Notes: generated by a model not told the origin, from the letters alone. 64,000 nt of DNA from Streptomyces sp. R302 (GCF_012927245.1 NZ_JABBGE010000008.1:434001-498000); one strand, 5' to 3'; shown: positions 1 through 8,325, counted from the first letter of the stretch. Numbers and translations: made by a program.

Positions 1-447
1 AAGGACGGCAGATGGGAGGAGACCGCCGTCCCCCGCTCGCCGGGTCGGCAAGGACAGAGACTCCTCTCCGCGACCGGCGGGCGCATGTGGGTATGGAGTA
101 TCCGCGAGTTCAACCACACCCTTCGCTGGCGACGCCAGCTCTGCACCGATCACGACAGAGGGGACGTTCTCGCGCAGGTGCCGAACGAACTCGTCCCCTT
201 CTCGCCGCTTGCCCACGGCGAGTACGTCCTCGGCCAGCGGCCCGCCGGCTACGACCGTCCGCCGGCCGACGAGCATCTGGAAATCCATACAGGTCCGAAG
301 GACCGCACCGTGTGCGCGGGGGACGGCTGCAGCCATGCGTCCTCCCGCTCGGAACCGACCGGATGGCTGTGCTGGCAATGCGTCCGCGTAGCGAAACGCC
401 GCGCCCGCATCCACCAGCAATGGCAGGCATCCCAACCGTCCGACTGA
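1..447 (+). CDS. Hypothetical protein, 5' end outside window
   Basis: Reading frame 1 is open from the first base to the stop at 447, with mostly G or C in third codon positions, so this is probably the C-terminal ~148 residues of a larger protein. An internal ATG at 85 could also start a 120-residue form, but coding-like sequence continues upstream of it. The C-terminal part has cysteines arranged as C-x4-C and later C-x2-C (around VCAGDGC and CWQC), which could form a small zinc ribbon, followed by a basic tail. I do not recognise the family. It lies in the accessory-looking left end with the XRE regulator and STAND ATPase. Confidence 0.5.
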   Translation, partial: KDGRWEETAVPRSPGRQGQRLLSATGGRMWVWSIREFNHTLRWRRQLCTDHDRGDVLAQVPNELVPFSPLAHGEYVLGQRPAGYDRPPADEHLEIHTGPKDRTVCAGDGCSHASSRSEPTGWLCWQCVRVAKRRARIHQQWQASQPSD

Positions 448-1010
448 GAGAGATCGTCGCCACACGTCGTCAGGACCGAGGCCAGTGCGCGCCGGGCACA
501 GCACCGCGGGACGCGCTCGCGATCTGCTCCGTCGTAGCCTCGGCTTGAGCCGGTTCACCCGCCTCGTGGCACCCGTGCCCCGCTGAGGGCCTACACGATG
601 CGATCGCGGGATCCTTGCCTCGATTTGCAGCATGCTCCCGCCCATCCCACTCGTCCTTGCCGGCGATGCCCTCGCTGATCGGGTGATGCGGCCTCCTGCG
701 GGCGCGGACAGTGATCCGTCGAGCGCCGGCACCCCTCGGCGACACCGCCACGCCCGATCACTTCGGGGTCCAGCCCGGGCGCCTTGCCGAAGTGGCTCCC
801 CAGCCGAGTACCGGGCATGAGGGAGAAACGTCCTTTACCGGATGGAGCGACCTAACAGGCCGTTATCAGCCCCGCATGCGTGCAAGGATCCGCATGGCCC
901 GTCCGGCGAAGGGTGAATTTCCCGCAAGCACCTGCAAGGCGGTTGCGTGGCTCATTGCGACGTCTCACTCTCGGAGAGTCAACGACCACCTGGGAGATGG
1001 AGGAGGGCCT
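448..1010. other. Long non-coding stretch
   Basis: No reading frame here shows convincing third-position GC bias. It holds one perfect inverted repeat, ACTCTC-G-GAGAGT at 967-979, about 30 bases before the next start codon, which could be an operator or a weak hairpin. Otherwise I see nothing; decayed accessory DNA is a reasonable guess. Confidence 0.4.
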
Positions 1011-1262
1011 GTGGCTCTGCATCTGCTGTGCAAAGACCCGGAAAGCCCGAACAACGGTAGTCCGACGCTCTATTACGACGATGCCACGGACAGCTACCTG
1101 CTTCAGTCGTGGAAGGTGGTGGACGCGTCGCGCCTCGCGTCCATCAGCATTCCCGACCACGAGACCATCGTGGAGTTCCCCACGCGGCTCCTGAGGCTCT
1201 TCCCGACCACGGAGAACGCCCCGCATGTCCGCACAGCACGGGAAGGTAATAATGCCCCATAA
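1011..1262 (+). CDS. Small conserved Streptomyces protein (regulator-associated)
   Basis: An 83-residue protein starting at GTG 1011, chosen because GGAGG lies just upstream at about 1000-1004. The longer frame from 711 has poor coding character before this point. The core motif KDPESPNNGSPTLYYDD followed by SYLLQ-WKV and IPDHETIVEFP is one I associate with small streptomycete proteins encoded beside XRE/DUF5753 regulators. Its function is unknown. The regulator starts 73 bases downstream on the same strand, which fits a WhiJ-like regulator/partner arrangement (inference). Confidence 0.65.
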   Translation: MALHLLCKDPESPNNGSPTLYYDDATDSYLLQSWKVVDASRLASISIPDHETIVEFPTRLLRLFPTTENAPHVRTAREGNNAP

Positions 1263-1335
1263 AAGGGGCTGACCGCCCAGCGGTTTTGGCCCCCGGGGGT
1301 CGTGCGCCTGCCGTGCCTACCTGCACACTGGCTGC

Positions 1336-2181
1336 ATGCCTTCCTCCTCCAGCGTCACAGAAGCCCGTCGCGCCCTCGGGCGACGCCTGCGTCGTCTCCG
1401 TGAAGACAAGGGACTCACCACCCGCGAACTGGCGCGGCGGTGCGGCTGGCACGAATCCAAGTGCAGCCGCATCGAGCACGGCAAGGCCCCTGCCTCTCCG
1501 GACACGATCGAGGCGTGGGCGCGGGTCTGTGACGCGGAGGACCAGATCGACGAACTCGTCGAGGCGGCCCGCGGGATCAAGGGCATGTACGTCGAGTGGC
1601 GCGACATGGAGGCGGCCGGTCTGAGGCAGGCGCAGGACAGTGTGCGACTGCTGTGGGAGCGGACTCGGACGTTCAAGGCGTACGCCCAGAACCTGATTCC
1701 CGGCCCCCTCCAGACGACCGCGTACACGCGGGCCGTCCTCGAAGGGATCCGCGACCGGCGGGGACTGCGCGACGATGTCGAGGCGGCCCTCGCCGTCCGG
1801 GTCGGGCGCCAGGCGGTGCTTGACGATCCGGAGCGGCGCTTCGACATCGTCCTGGAGGAAGCGGCGCTCTACCGGCGGGTGGGGCCGCCCGAGCTGATGG
1901 CCGAGCAGCTCTGGCGGCTGCTCGAACTGGCGGCGCGCCCGAACGTACAGCTCGGCGTCATCCCCCGGGACGCCGACCGCCATCTCATGCTTCCCGTCGA
2001 GGACTTCTGGATCTTCGACGGCCGGCAGGCCGGCGTGGAACTCGTCTCCGCCTACCTGACCGTCACCCAGCCCCACGAGGTCAAGCTCTACAACAGTGAC
2101 TTCGACCGGCTCGACGAACTGGCCGTGCACGGCGGTCCGGTCATCCAGCTCATGGCCTCTGTCCTCACCTCCTACAGCTGA
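1336..2181 (+). CDS. XRE-family regulator with DUF5753 domain
   Basis: A 281-residue cytoplasmic DNA-binding protein. Residues ~10-65 form a lambda-repressor-type helix-turn-helix (LTTRELARRCGWHESKCSRIE). Residues ~90-275 match the DUF5753 ligand/partner domain, with the hallmark segments IPGPLQT-AYTRAVL and a late VELVSAYLTVTQPHEV block. Length is normal for the family. No Shine-Dalgarno is visible; CACACT lies six bases before the ATG, so a leaderless transcript is possible. These proteins occur in many copies in Streptomyces, often beside small partner proteins, and WhiJ is the characterised relative. The target is unknown. Confidence 0.85.
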   Translation: MPSSSSVTEARRALGRRLRRLREDKGLTTRELARRCGWHESKCSRIEHGKAPASPDTIEAWARVCDAEDQIDELVEAARGIKGMYVEWRDMEAAGLRQAQDSVRLLWERTRTFKAYAQNLIPGPLQTTAYTRAVLEGIRDRRGLRDDVEAALAVRVGRQAVLDDPERRFDIVLEEAALYRRVGPPELMAEQLWRLLELAARPNVQLGVIPRDADRHLMLPVEDFWIFDGRQAGVELVSAYLTVTQPHEVKLYNSDFDRLDELAVHGGPVIQLMASVLTSYS

Positions 2182-2230
2182 GGCGGCGCGCCCGCCCGTG
2201 CCGGGTCCGCCGCCGGTGGGAAGCGGCGAC

Positions 2231-2830
2231 ATGACACGGTCCGGCAAGCGGCGGCGCGAAGAGGTGTTACCCGGTCCCCAGCGCGGGCCCGAGACGTTCC
2301 ACGCGCACAGACCCGAACCGCTTCACGGCACCTGGCGGCGCCCGGCGACGAGCCTTCTCGCTCTGGCCGTCGCCGCGCTGGCGGTGCTCGTGCTCCTCCT
2401 GTCGGGCCGCCTGAACCCGCCCGACGAGGATGGGGGCACGGGCGATACCCAGGCCCGGAGGCTTGGCCTCCAAGAGCGGTTCCTGGTCGACCTCGCCGCC
2501 CACCGGCCCCGCAACGAGCACGTCGTCACGTCGGGCGTCACCAGGCCCGGCATCCCGGTGGCCCTCACCACGACGCCGTACGCGGCAGGCCTCCCGCACC
2601 GGATCGCCTACCGGTGCGAAGGGAGAGGGAAAGTGACGGCGACCGCCTTCACCACGGACGGCGTGCGCCGCCGTTTCCCGGCCACGGACTGCGGCTTCCC
2701 GATCGCCTCCCTCGCCGTCGAGGACTACCGGACGGTCACACTGGCCGCCGACGGCCGGGACGCCCTCGTCCTCTGGGCCGTCACCGTCACCAGACCCCGT
2801 ACCCCGCTCGGACGGGCGGACCACGCATGA
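2231..2830 (+). CDS. Putative single-pass membrane protein with a TTA codon
   Basis: About 199 residues. One hydrophobic segment at residues ~38-56 (LLALAVAALAVLVLLL) follows a basic N-terminus, so the ~140-residue C-terminal part is probably extracytoplasmic. The start is taken at ATG 2231; an in-frame GTG at 2216 is possible. Codon 13 is TTA (2267-2269), the codon read by the developmental bldA tRNA in Streptomyces, so translation may be growth-phase dependent. The stop overlaps the next gene by four bases (ATGA), implying translational coupling. I do not recognise the soluble domain; it has two cysteines (YRCEG and TDCGF) that could pair. Confidence 0.55.
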   Translation: MTRSGKRRREEVLPGPQRGPETFHAHRPEPLHGTWRRPATSLLALAVAALAVLVLLLSGRLNPPDEDGGTGDTQARRLGLQERFLVDLAAHRPRNEHVVTSGVTRPGIPVALTTTPYAAGLPHRIAYRCEGRGKVTATAFTTDGVRRRFPATDCGFPIASLAVEDYRTVTLAADGRDALVLWAVTVTRPRTPLGRADHA

Positions 2831-3102
2831 AGCCGCCCAGCTTCCGCTGCCCCGTGCCCGAACACCCCGCCGCGTGCATCCTCGAAGCCCTCGCCGTACG
2901 GGAAGCCGTCCTGTGCGAAGCCATCGGTACCTCGGTCGTCGTCCACACCGAGCACGGCGAGGAGATCCTGGAGGTCTTCCTCCCGATGATCCGCGCCGGC
3001 CACCCCACCCGCCACGTCACCCTCGACGACAACGTCCTCGTCGTGTGGCCCGAAACGCAGGGCCATGGCCGTCGAAGAGCACACTCGCCCCGAGAGGAGT
3101 AG
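2827..3102 (+). CDS. Small hypothetical protein coupled to the membrane protein
   Basis: A 91-residue protein whose ATG overlaps the preceding stop (ATGA at 2827-2830). The sequence is mixed alpha/beta in character, with a basic, probably disordered tail (QGHGRRRAHSPREE). It has no membrane segment or signal peptide, so it is presumably cytoplasmic and may act with the membrane protein encoded just upstream. No family is recognised. The four-base overlap and high third-position GC are the main evidence that it is real. Confidence 0.5.
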   Translation: MKPPSFRCPVPEHPAACILEALAVREAVLCEAIGTSVVVHTEHGEEILEVFLPMIRAGHPTRHVTLDDNVLVVWPETQGHGRRRAHSPREE

Positions 3103-3234
3103 AGGACCACGTGGCCACATCAGGGTCGAGGCGATGCCGTGGTCGTCCCAGGGAGGGCCTCGGCAGACCGTGCCCACCTAGGTGAGGTCGCGAGGAGAGT
3201 CAGGAGTCAGCGGTGCCCGAAGTGATGCTCTGCG

Positions 3235-3262
3235 GTTCACAGTTCACGGTTCACGGTTCACG
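3235..3262. repeat. 7-bp tandem repeat GTTCACR x4
   Basis: Four head-to-tail copies of GTTCAC followed by A or G lie 75 bases before the STAND ATPase start. GTTCAC is the half-site of PHO boxes, but those repeat every 11 bases and this one every 7, so PhoP binding is doubtful. It could be a regulator-binding array or simple slippage. Confidence 0.6.
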
Positions 3263-3336
3263 GGCCGCGGTCGGGGGCAAGGCGCTCTACGGTGGGCCTC
3301 GGATGTATGAGGCCGGGCGAATCAAAGGGGGTCCGG

Positions 3337-5823
3337 GTGGATGCAGAGCTGGCCGCGCTCGTGGCATCGGGGGCATCGACGCTGGTGACGTTGATGGTGA
3401 CGGATTCCTGGGAGCGGGCCAGGGAGAGAGTGGCCGGCTTCTTCCGTCGACGGGGTGCCGAGCAGGCGGCGGCTGAGCTCGACGAGTCGAGCGAGCGTGT
3501 CCAGGACGCGTCACCAGACGCCGCGGCCGTCGTCACGGCCGAGGTGGAGGAGGACCTGCGTCAGCGCCTCCTGGAGGTCGTACTGGACTACCCCGATGCC
3601 GCAACCGAACTGGCGGCTCTACTCCGCGACTTCGTCTCCGACACGCGAGGTGTTCACCTTCACGGCGAGGTCAATCCGGGGCCCTCCTTTCACGGGGCGC
3701 ACATCCACGGCGGGATCACCTTCTCCGTACCTCCACCTCTTCCCGTCGCGGCCGGGCGACTCGTCCCGCACCAAGTGCCGCCCCTGACGGTTGATTTCAT
3801 CAACCGCACCGCCGCCCTCGAGCGTCTGGATGCCGCGTTCGGGGGCGAGGGCTCCCGAGTCGGACTCGGCGTGATCGGTGGGTTGTCCGGCGTCGGGAAG
3901 TCGACCATGGCGAGCCGCTACGCCGACCGGTCGAACGACCGGTTTCCGAATGGGCAGGTCTACGTGGACTTCGCCGGGCTCGACGGGGCCGCCGCCACGC
4001 CAGTCGGCGATGTCCTGGAGGCTCTCGCCATGTGCCTCAGAGCCATCGGGGTCAGCGAGGAGATCCTGCCACCGACGCTGGCCGAGCGAACCGCGTTGTG
4101 GCGCTCGCACACGGCCCGGTCGAGGATTCTGGTCGTGCTCGACAACGTGACGGATCCGGGACAGGTGAGACCGCTTGTTCCCCGAGGGCCGGGCAGCGCT
4201 GTGCTCGTCGCCTCCAGCGTGAGACTGGGCGAGCTTGCGGCGGTTGACGGGGCGCAGCTGATCAGCCTCGAACCGCTGGACACCGAGGCCGGCCTTGCCC
4301 TGCTCGCCGGTCGCTGCGGTGAGGAGGTCGTGGCGGCCGATCGTACGGCCGCACTGCGGATCGTGGAGCTGTGCGGCGGCCTGCCCATCGCCCTTCAGGT
4401 GGCCGCTGCACGTCTCCTGATGAACCGTCACCTGACCTTGGCCGCACTCGCCCGGGAGCTCGACGACGAGTCGAGCCGACTCGCCGGCTTGGCGCTGAAC
4501 AGGGGGCAGTCTGTGTCCGCCGTGTTCGAGCCCTCCTACCGGCTGCTCGACCCTGACGCGGCCCGGCTCTACCGAGCCCTCGGGCTGCTTCCGCTGTCCG
4601 CCTTCGACGCGGGTGTGGCTGCCGTCGCCTTGGCGACGGGGGCGGACCAGGCGCGACGATGGCTGGAAACGCTCGCGGACGCGAGTCTGGTGGAAGCGGG
4701 CGCCGACGGCCGGTACCGGATGCACGGCCTCGTACGGCTCCACGCCCGCGAACACGCGGTGCGTGAGGAAGGTTCCGGTGAGGAAGCGGCCCTCCTCGGC
4801 AGAGTCCTTCGGCACTATCTCGCTCTCGCGGCGCTGGCCGACCGGACGATCCGCGAGGACCGGCTGCGGATCGTCGATCTCAGGGTGCTCCTGCGTGACG
4901 TGGCGGACCCGTTCGCGGTCGAGGACGGGCCGGCTCCGCTGGAGTGGCTGGACGCGGAGCGGACCAATGTTCTCTCAGTGCTGCGCGCGGCCGTCCGCCA
5001 GGGGCGTTTCACTCCCGCATGGCAGCTCGCCGAGGTCTTCACGGTCCTGTTCCTCCACCGGCGCTACGTGGTCGCCTGGCGGGAGTCGCTGGAGCTGGGG
5101 ATCCAGGCGGCGGTGGCCGCTGCGGCCGAGGCGGCGAGTGCGGCCGAACTGGACGCGGCCATGGCGGCCGAGGCCCGCCTGCGCAGCCTGCTGTCGCGTC
5201 CACTGATGGACCTCGACGAGCACGAGCGGGCGCGCGCCGAGCTGGAGACCGCTGTCGTCAAGGCGGGCACCACGAGCCGGCTCGACCTGCGCGGATCCGT
5301 CCAGGAGTTCCTGGGGCGCTACTGGGACCACTTCGACACGGCTCGTGCGATCGAGGCGTACGAGTGCTCCATCGACCTCAATGAGCGGGCGCACGAGTGG
5401 CGTGGAGTCGCCATCGCCCGGCTCTTCCTCGGGCGCGCTCAGGAGGCTGCCGGTGATCCGGCCCGGGCTCTCGCCACACTCGAGCGGGCACGCCGAGAGC
5501 TGATGGGGTGTCGGGACCAGCGCATGGCGGCCCGGGCGACGGCCGCGATCGGCGGGGTCCACGCGCGGCACGGCGACGTTGCGGAGGCGATGCGCATCCT
5601 CCAGGAGGCGGTGCTCGCCCTGGGCGCGGCGGACGCTGTGCACTACAAGGCACAGGCCCTCGTGCAGCTCGCCGACATCGCCGAACGTGCGACGGAGCCG
5701 ACGGAAACGGCGGGGCAGGTACGGCAGTGGCTGACCCAGGCTCTGGCGATCCACGAAGCCGTTTTGAGTCCGATCGCGGACACGCTCAAAGACCGCCTGG
5801 AGCGCCTGGAGCCGGATGCGTAG
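3337..5823 (+). CDS. STAND ATPase: N-terminal effector-type domain, NB-ARC, TPR repeats
   Basis: An 828-residue signal-transduction ATPase. The GTG at 3337 is preferred over ATG 3292 because a run of G after AAA (3322-3332) is a good ribosome site and family members begin V/M-DAEL. Residues 1-110 are a helical domain common at the head of streptomycete STAND proteins, followed by a His/Gly-rich linker (VHLHGEV, HIHGGITF). The NB-ARC module has Walker A GLSGVGKS (182-189), Walker B VVLDN (D269) and the GLPIAL motif (348-353). Residues ~480-828 are alpha-helical TPR-like repeats. Such proteins sense a ligand through the repeats and oligomerise; relatives act as transcription regulators or abortive-infection defence switches. 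No effector nuclease is fused here. Confidence 0.85.
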   Translation: MDAELAALVASGASTLVTLMVTDSWERARERVAGFFRRRGAEQAAAELDESSERVQDASPDAAAVVTAEVEEDLRQRLLEVVLDYPDAATELAALLRDFVSDTRGVHLHGEVNPGPSFHGAHIHGGITFSVPPPLPVAAGRLVPHQVPPLTVDFINRTAALERLDAAFGGEGSRVGLGVIGGLSGVGKSTMASRYADRSNDRFPNGQVYVDFAGLDGAAATPVGDVLEALAMCLRAIGVSEEILPPTLAERTALWRSHTARSRILVVLDNVTDPGQVRPLVPRGPGSAVLVASSVRLGELAAVDGAQLISLEPLDTEAGLALLAGRCGEEVVAADRTAALRIVELCGGLPIALQVAAARLLMNRHLTLAALARELDDESSRLAGLALNRGQSVSAVFEPSYRLLDPDAARLYRALGLLPLSAFDAGVAAVALATGADQARRWLETLADASLVEAGADGRYRMHGLVRLHAREHAVREEGSGEEAALLGRVLRHYLALAALADRTIREDRLRIVDLRVLLRDVADPFAVEDGPAPLEWLDAERTNVLSVLRAAVRQGRFTPAWQLAEVFTVLFLHRRYVVAWRESLELGIQAAVAAAAEAASAAELDAAMAAEARLRSLLSRPLMDLDEHERARAELETAVVKAGTTSRLDLRGSVQEFLGRYWDHFDTARAIEAYECSIDLNERAHEWRGVAIARLFLGRAQEAAGDPARALATLERARRELMGCRDQRMAARATAAIGGVHARHGDVAEAMRILQEAVLALGAADAVHYKAQALVQLADIAERATEPTETAGQVRQWLTQALAIHEAVLSPIADTLKDRLERLEPDA

Positions 5824-5886
5824 ACGCGTCCACGACCCAGGCATGGTCACTTACACGCGGCTGCACCAAGTGGGTGGAGGGTCTGT

Positions 5887-5945
<59 letters not shown>

Positions 5946-6047
5946 CGGGTCGGTACCGATCCAGCGCGACGCACCCCGAACGGACCGGAACGGGCGCCAG
6001 TGGAATTCGGCACCAGGTCGGCACCATGGCGACCGCGCTCGATTCGT

Positions 6048-6070
6048 CTCACGGGGTTCGAGCCTGTGAC
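6048..6070 (-). other. tRNA T-arm-like remnant, possible old attachment site
   Basis: On the minus strand this reads GTCACAGGCTCGAACCCCGTGAG, close to the T-stem/loop of a tRNA (expected loop TTCGAAY) with one loop change and an imperfect stem. No full cloverleaf surrounds it. Integrative elements in Streptomyces often insert in tRNA 3' ends and leave such fragments. It sits where accessory-looking DNA meets the core genes. Confidence 0.3.
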
Positions 6071-6097
6071 CTGCATGTTTGGGCGGGACAATGTCTC

Positions 6098-6262
6098 GTG
6101 GTACGTGGCGCCCCCCATGTGGAGAACATCTGGCTGCGGACGAAGAGGTACAACGCGAGCGGGAAAGTGGTGTCCGGCACAGGTGGGGTCTGCTACCTGT
6201 ACTTCCCCGACCGGCCGACTCCCGCGCAGCGCAAGGCGCTTCAGGCCGTGGGCGTGCTCTGA
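6098..6262 (+). CDS. Short hypothetical ORF, perhaps a gene remnant
   Basis: Fifty-four codons from GTG 6098 with nearly every third base G or C, which argues that the segment is or was coding. The C-terminus reads CYLYFPDRPTPAQRKALQAVG. Upstream the frame passes into the G tract and tRNA-like remnant, so the true start may have been lost by rearrangement. No family is recognised and no ribosome site is evident. Confidence 0.35.
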   Translation: MVRGAPHVENIWLRTKRYNASGKVVSGTGGVCYLYFPDRPTPAQRKALQAVGVL

Positions 6263-6337
6263 GGCGCCCGGGGGCCGGGCGGGGGTGTGAGGGACGTCTC
6301 TGGTGGCGGGGCGGGGGCCTGGCCCATGGTGGTGGGC

Positions 6338-6493
6338 ATGAGCGCCACCACCACCTTCGCGGCCCGTCTGTTCTCGCGCACGCGCACCGGCGGGCCCCAG
6401 GACGACCGGGGCCCCGAGCTCCTGGAGCACGTCCTGGGCTGGACCCTCGTCGTCCTGCTCGCCGTCCTCGTCACGCGCGCGGGTCTCATGTGA
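6338..6493 (+). CDS. Small single-pass membrane protein
   Basis: Fifty-one residues from ATG 6338. A single hydrophobic helix near the C-terminus (LGWTLVVLLAVLVTRAGLM) follows a polar acidic stretch. The ATG is chosen over the frame opening at 6287 because the sequence before it is Gly-rich and not coding-like, although a ribosome site is not clear. It has the appearance of a streptomycete small membrane protein of unknown role. It converges on the next gene. Confidence 0.4.
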   Translation: MSATTTFAARLFSRTRTGGPQDDRGPELLEHVLGWTLVVLLAVLVTRAGLM

Positions 6494-6505
6494 CCCGGCG
6501 GGCCG

Positions 6506-6895
6506 TCAGCGGGTGCCGCCGCCCGGGGCGACCAGGACGCCGCTGACGCGGACGGTCCGGTCGGCCCAGACGGGGCCCGCCGCGAGCCGCGCCCACTCGG
6601 GGTCCCGGCGCCCGGGCAGGGTGCGGCCCTGGCTGGCCCAGAGGGAGTACAGCGCCTGGTAGATCGGCGGGTCGGGGTGGACCTGTACGGGGACCGGCGC
6701 GGGCACCGGCACGGGGGCGACGACCGTGGGGGCCGGGGTGGGCGGGGATGCCTCCGGTGCCGGCGCGGTGCCGTCGGGGGCGGGGTCTGAGGGGCCCGAG
6801 GCCTCCGGGATCCAGTGAAGAACCGATTCTTCACCGTGCGGTTCGGTCTGCCGATGCCGACCGACTCCGCTGGGTGTGGAGTACAGCGTGGTCAT
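6506..6895 (-). CDS. Conserved hypothetical protein with Pro-rich linker
   Basis: A 129-residue protein with three parts: a polar N-terminus beginning MTTLYSTPSG, a Pro/Ala/Val-rich linker (~45-72) and a compact C-terminal domain. The C-terminal segment IYQALYSLWASQGRTLPGRRDPEW followed by VRVSGVL looks folded and conserved. No signal peptide or membrane helix is present. It is transcribed away from the 7.19 kb operon. Function unknown. Confidence 0.55.
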   Translation of the reverse strand: MTTLYSTPSGVGRHRQTEPHGEESVLHWIPEASGPSDPAPDGTAPAPEASPPTPAPTVVAPVPVPAPVPVQVHPDPPIYQALYSLWASQGRTLPGRRDPEWARLAAGPVWADRTVRVSGVLVAPGGGTR

Positions 6896-6988
6896 GCCCG
6901 GACCAACGCGCCCCGGGGGTGCCGGGTCACCGCTCGACGGATTCGAGCGCCAGTTCGCGCCCTACCCGTCGCTTTATCCAGCCCTTAT

Positions 6989-7044
6989 GTGCGCCCCTCT
7001 CCGTGCGCCCCTCTCCGTGCGCCCCTGTCCGTGCGCCTCTCTCC
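6989..7044. repeat. 14-bp tandem repeat, four copies
   Basis: The unit GTGCGCCCCTCTCC is present twice exactly and twice with one change, in a pyrimidine-rich block within the 295-base gap between divergent genes. It probably arose by slippage. The rest of 6896-7190 holds only the palindrome at 7148. Confidence 0.85.
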
Positions 7045-7147
7045 GTGCGTCGCCCGCGCCGTCGCCCGCGCCGCGGTTTACGCCGCCGTCTGCCCCTCCC
7101 ACCCGCGCCCCCCGCCCCGCGCACGCCTCTGGTCCTCGCCGTGATGG

Positions 7148-7162
7148 CTGACGTACCGTCAG
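7148..7162. promoter_or_regulatory. TetR-type operator CTGACG-TAC-CGTCAG
   Basis: A perfect 6-3-6 palindrome lies 28 bases before the GTG of the 7191 gene. The same arms with a different 3-base centre occur at 48208-48222 upstream of the OB-fold/thiolase pair. Spacing and symmetry suit a TetR-family repressor dimer. Confidence 0.65.
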
Positions 7163-7190
7163 ATCCTCTTCGAGGACCAGGAGGTCAGCC

Positions 7191-8315
7191 GTGGACGACG
7201 ACCGGCCCGTCGCGCTCGACGAATACCCCGTGCACCAGGCCCCGCTGTCGATGAAGCACCACGTCAGCGGCGACCGGAACGCCTACGACCGCTGCATCTT
7301 CCACGTCTTCGACCATGCCGGCCGCGCCTTGCTCATCGCGGGGCTCGGGGTCTACCCCAACACCGGGGTCGTCGACGCCTACGCCACCCTGCGCACCGGC
7401 GACCGGCTGCACGCCGTCCGCGCCTCCGACGCCCTCGGCGACGACCGGATGCGGCTGGAGGTCGGCCCGCTGCGGATCACCGTCGACGAACCCCTCCGCC
7501 GCTTCACCCTGAGCTGTGCCCCCGACCCCGCCGACCCCGACGGGCTCTCCTTCGACCTCACCTGGACCGGCGACTTCCCGGCCCTCTGGGAGCCCCACCA
7601 CCTCCAGCGCACCGGCGGCCGGCTCACCCTCGAAGGCCGCCGCTTCGTCCAGGCCGGGCACTGCGCGGGCACCGTCACCGCGGGCGGCGAGCGGTTCGAG
7701 GTCACGGCGGGGGAGTGGACCGGGACCCGCGACCGCAGCTGGGGAGTCCGCCCGATCCCCGGCGAGGAGCCCGGCCGGGCCGCCGAGTCGCGTCCCGAGG
7801 GCTTCCACTGGCTCTGGATACCCATGCGCTTCGACGACCGCTTCGTCATGGTCGTCGCGCAGGAGGACGCCGACGGCTACCGCACCCTCAACCAGGCCCA
7901 GCTCGTCCGGAACGGGCAACGGGACGCCCAACTCGGCTGGCCCCGCACCGAGATCGCCTACCGGTCCGGCACCCGCCACCCCGAGAGCGCCGTCGTCCAC
8001 CTCACCGAACCCGCCACCGGCAAGCCCCTGGAGATCGGCGTCGAGATCCTCGCCTCCTCCCCGCTCGCCGTCGGCGCCGGCTACCCGCCCGCCGACGACT
8101 GGCAGCACGGCACCTGGCAGGGCCGGGACTGGACCGACCGGCGCGTCTACGACCTCTCCGACCCGGCCGCCCACCCCCTCGCCGCGTACGGCGTCACCGA
8201 CCACTCCGCCCGCTTCACCCTCGACGGCCGCACCGGCCACGGCATCTTCGAGCACGGCTCCTTCGGCCGCCACGACCCCAGCGGCTTCGCCGACTTCACC
8301 TCCACCGCGCCCTGA
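7191..8315 (+). CDS. DUF7064/7065-like protein paired with an APH-fold gene
   Basis: A 374-residue protein starting at GTG 7191 behind a strong AGGAGG. It is mostly beta-strand in character with conserved Trp/His-rich blocks (FHWLWIPMRFDDRFVMV, TGTRDRSWGVRP, a late GHGIFEHGSFGRHDP). The DRSWGVR and HG-FE-G-FG elements are typical of a family annotated DUF7064/DUF7065, seen mainly in actinobacteria beside phosphotransferase-like genes and acyl-CoA genes. No signal peptide. The next gene begins 10 bases after its stop, so the two form an operon, probably under the palindrome at 7148. Biochemical role unknown; lipid or steroid metabolism is an inference from neighbourhood patterns. Confidence 0.6.
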   Translation: MDDDRPVALDEYPVHQAPLSMKHHVSGDRNAYDRCIFHVFDHAGRALLIAGLGVYPNTGVVDAYATLRTGDRLHAVRASDALGDDRMRLEVGPLRITVDEPLRRFTLSCAPDPADPDGLSFDLTWTGDFPALWEPHHLQRTGGRLTLEGRRFVQAGHCAGTVTAGGERFEVTAGEWTGTRDRSWGVRPIPGEEPGRAAESRPEGFHWLWIPMRFDDRFVMVVAQEDADGYRTLNQAQLVRNGQRDAQLGWPRTEIAYRSGTRHPESAVVHLTEPATGKPLEIGVEILASSPLAVGAGYPPADDWQHGTWQGRDWTDRRVYDLSDPAAHPLAAYGVTDHSARFTLDGRTGHGIFEHGSFGRHDPSGFADFTSTAP

Positions 8316-8325
8316 GGAGACGCCC

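Noticed and set aside
3235..3262. PHO box before the STAND gene
   Set aside because: The half-sites repeat every 7 bases rather than every 11 as PhoP needs.
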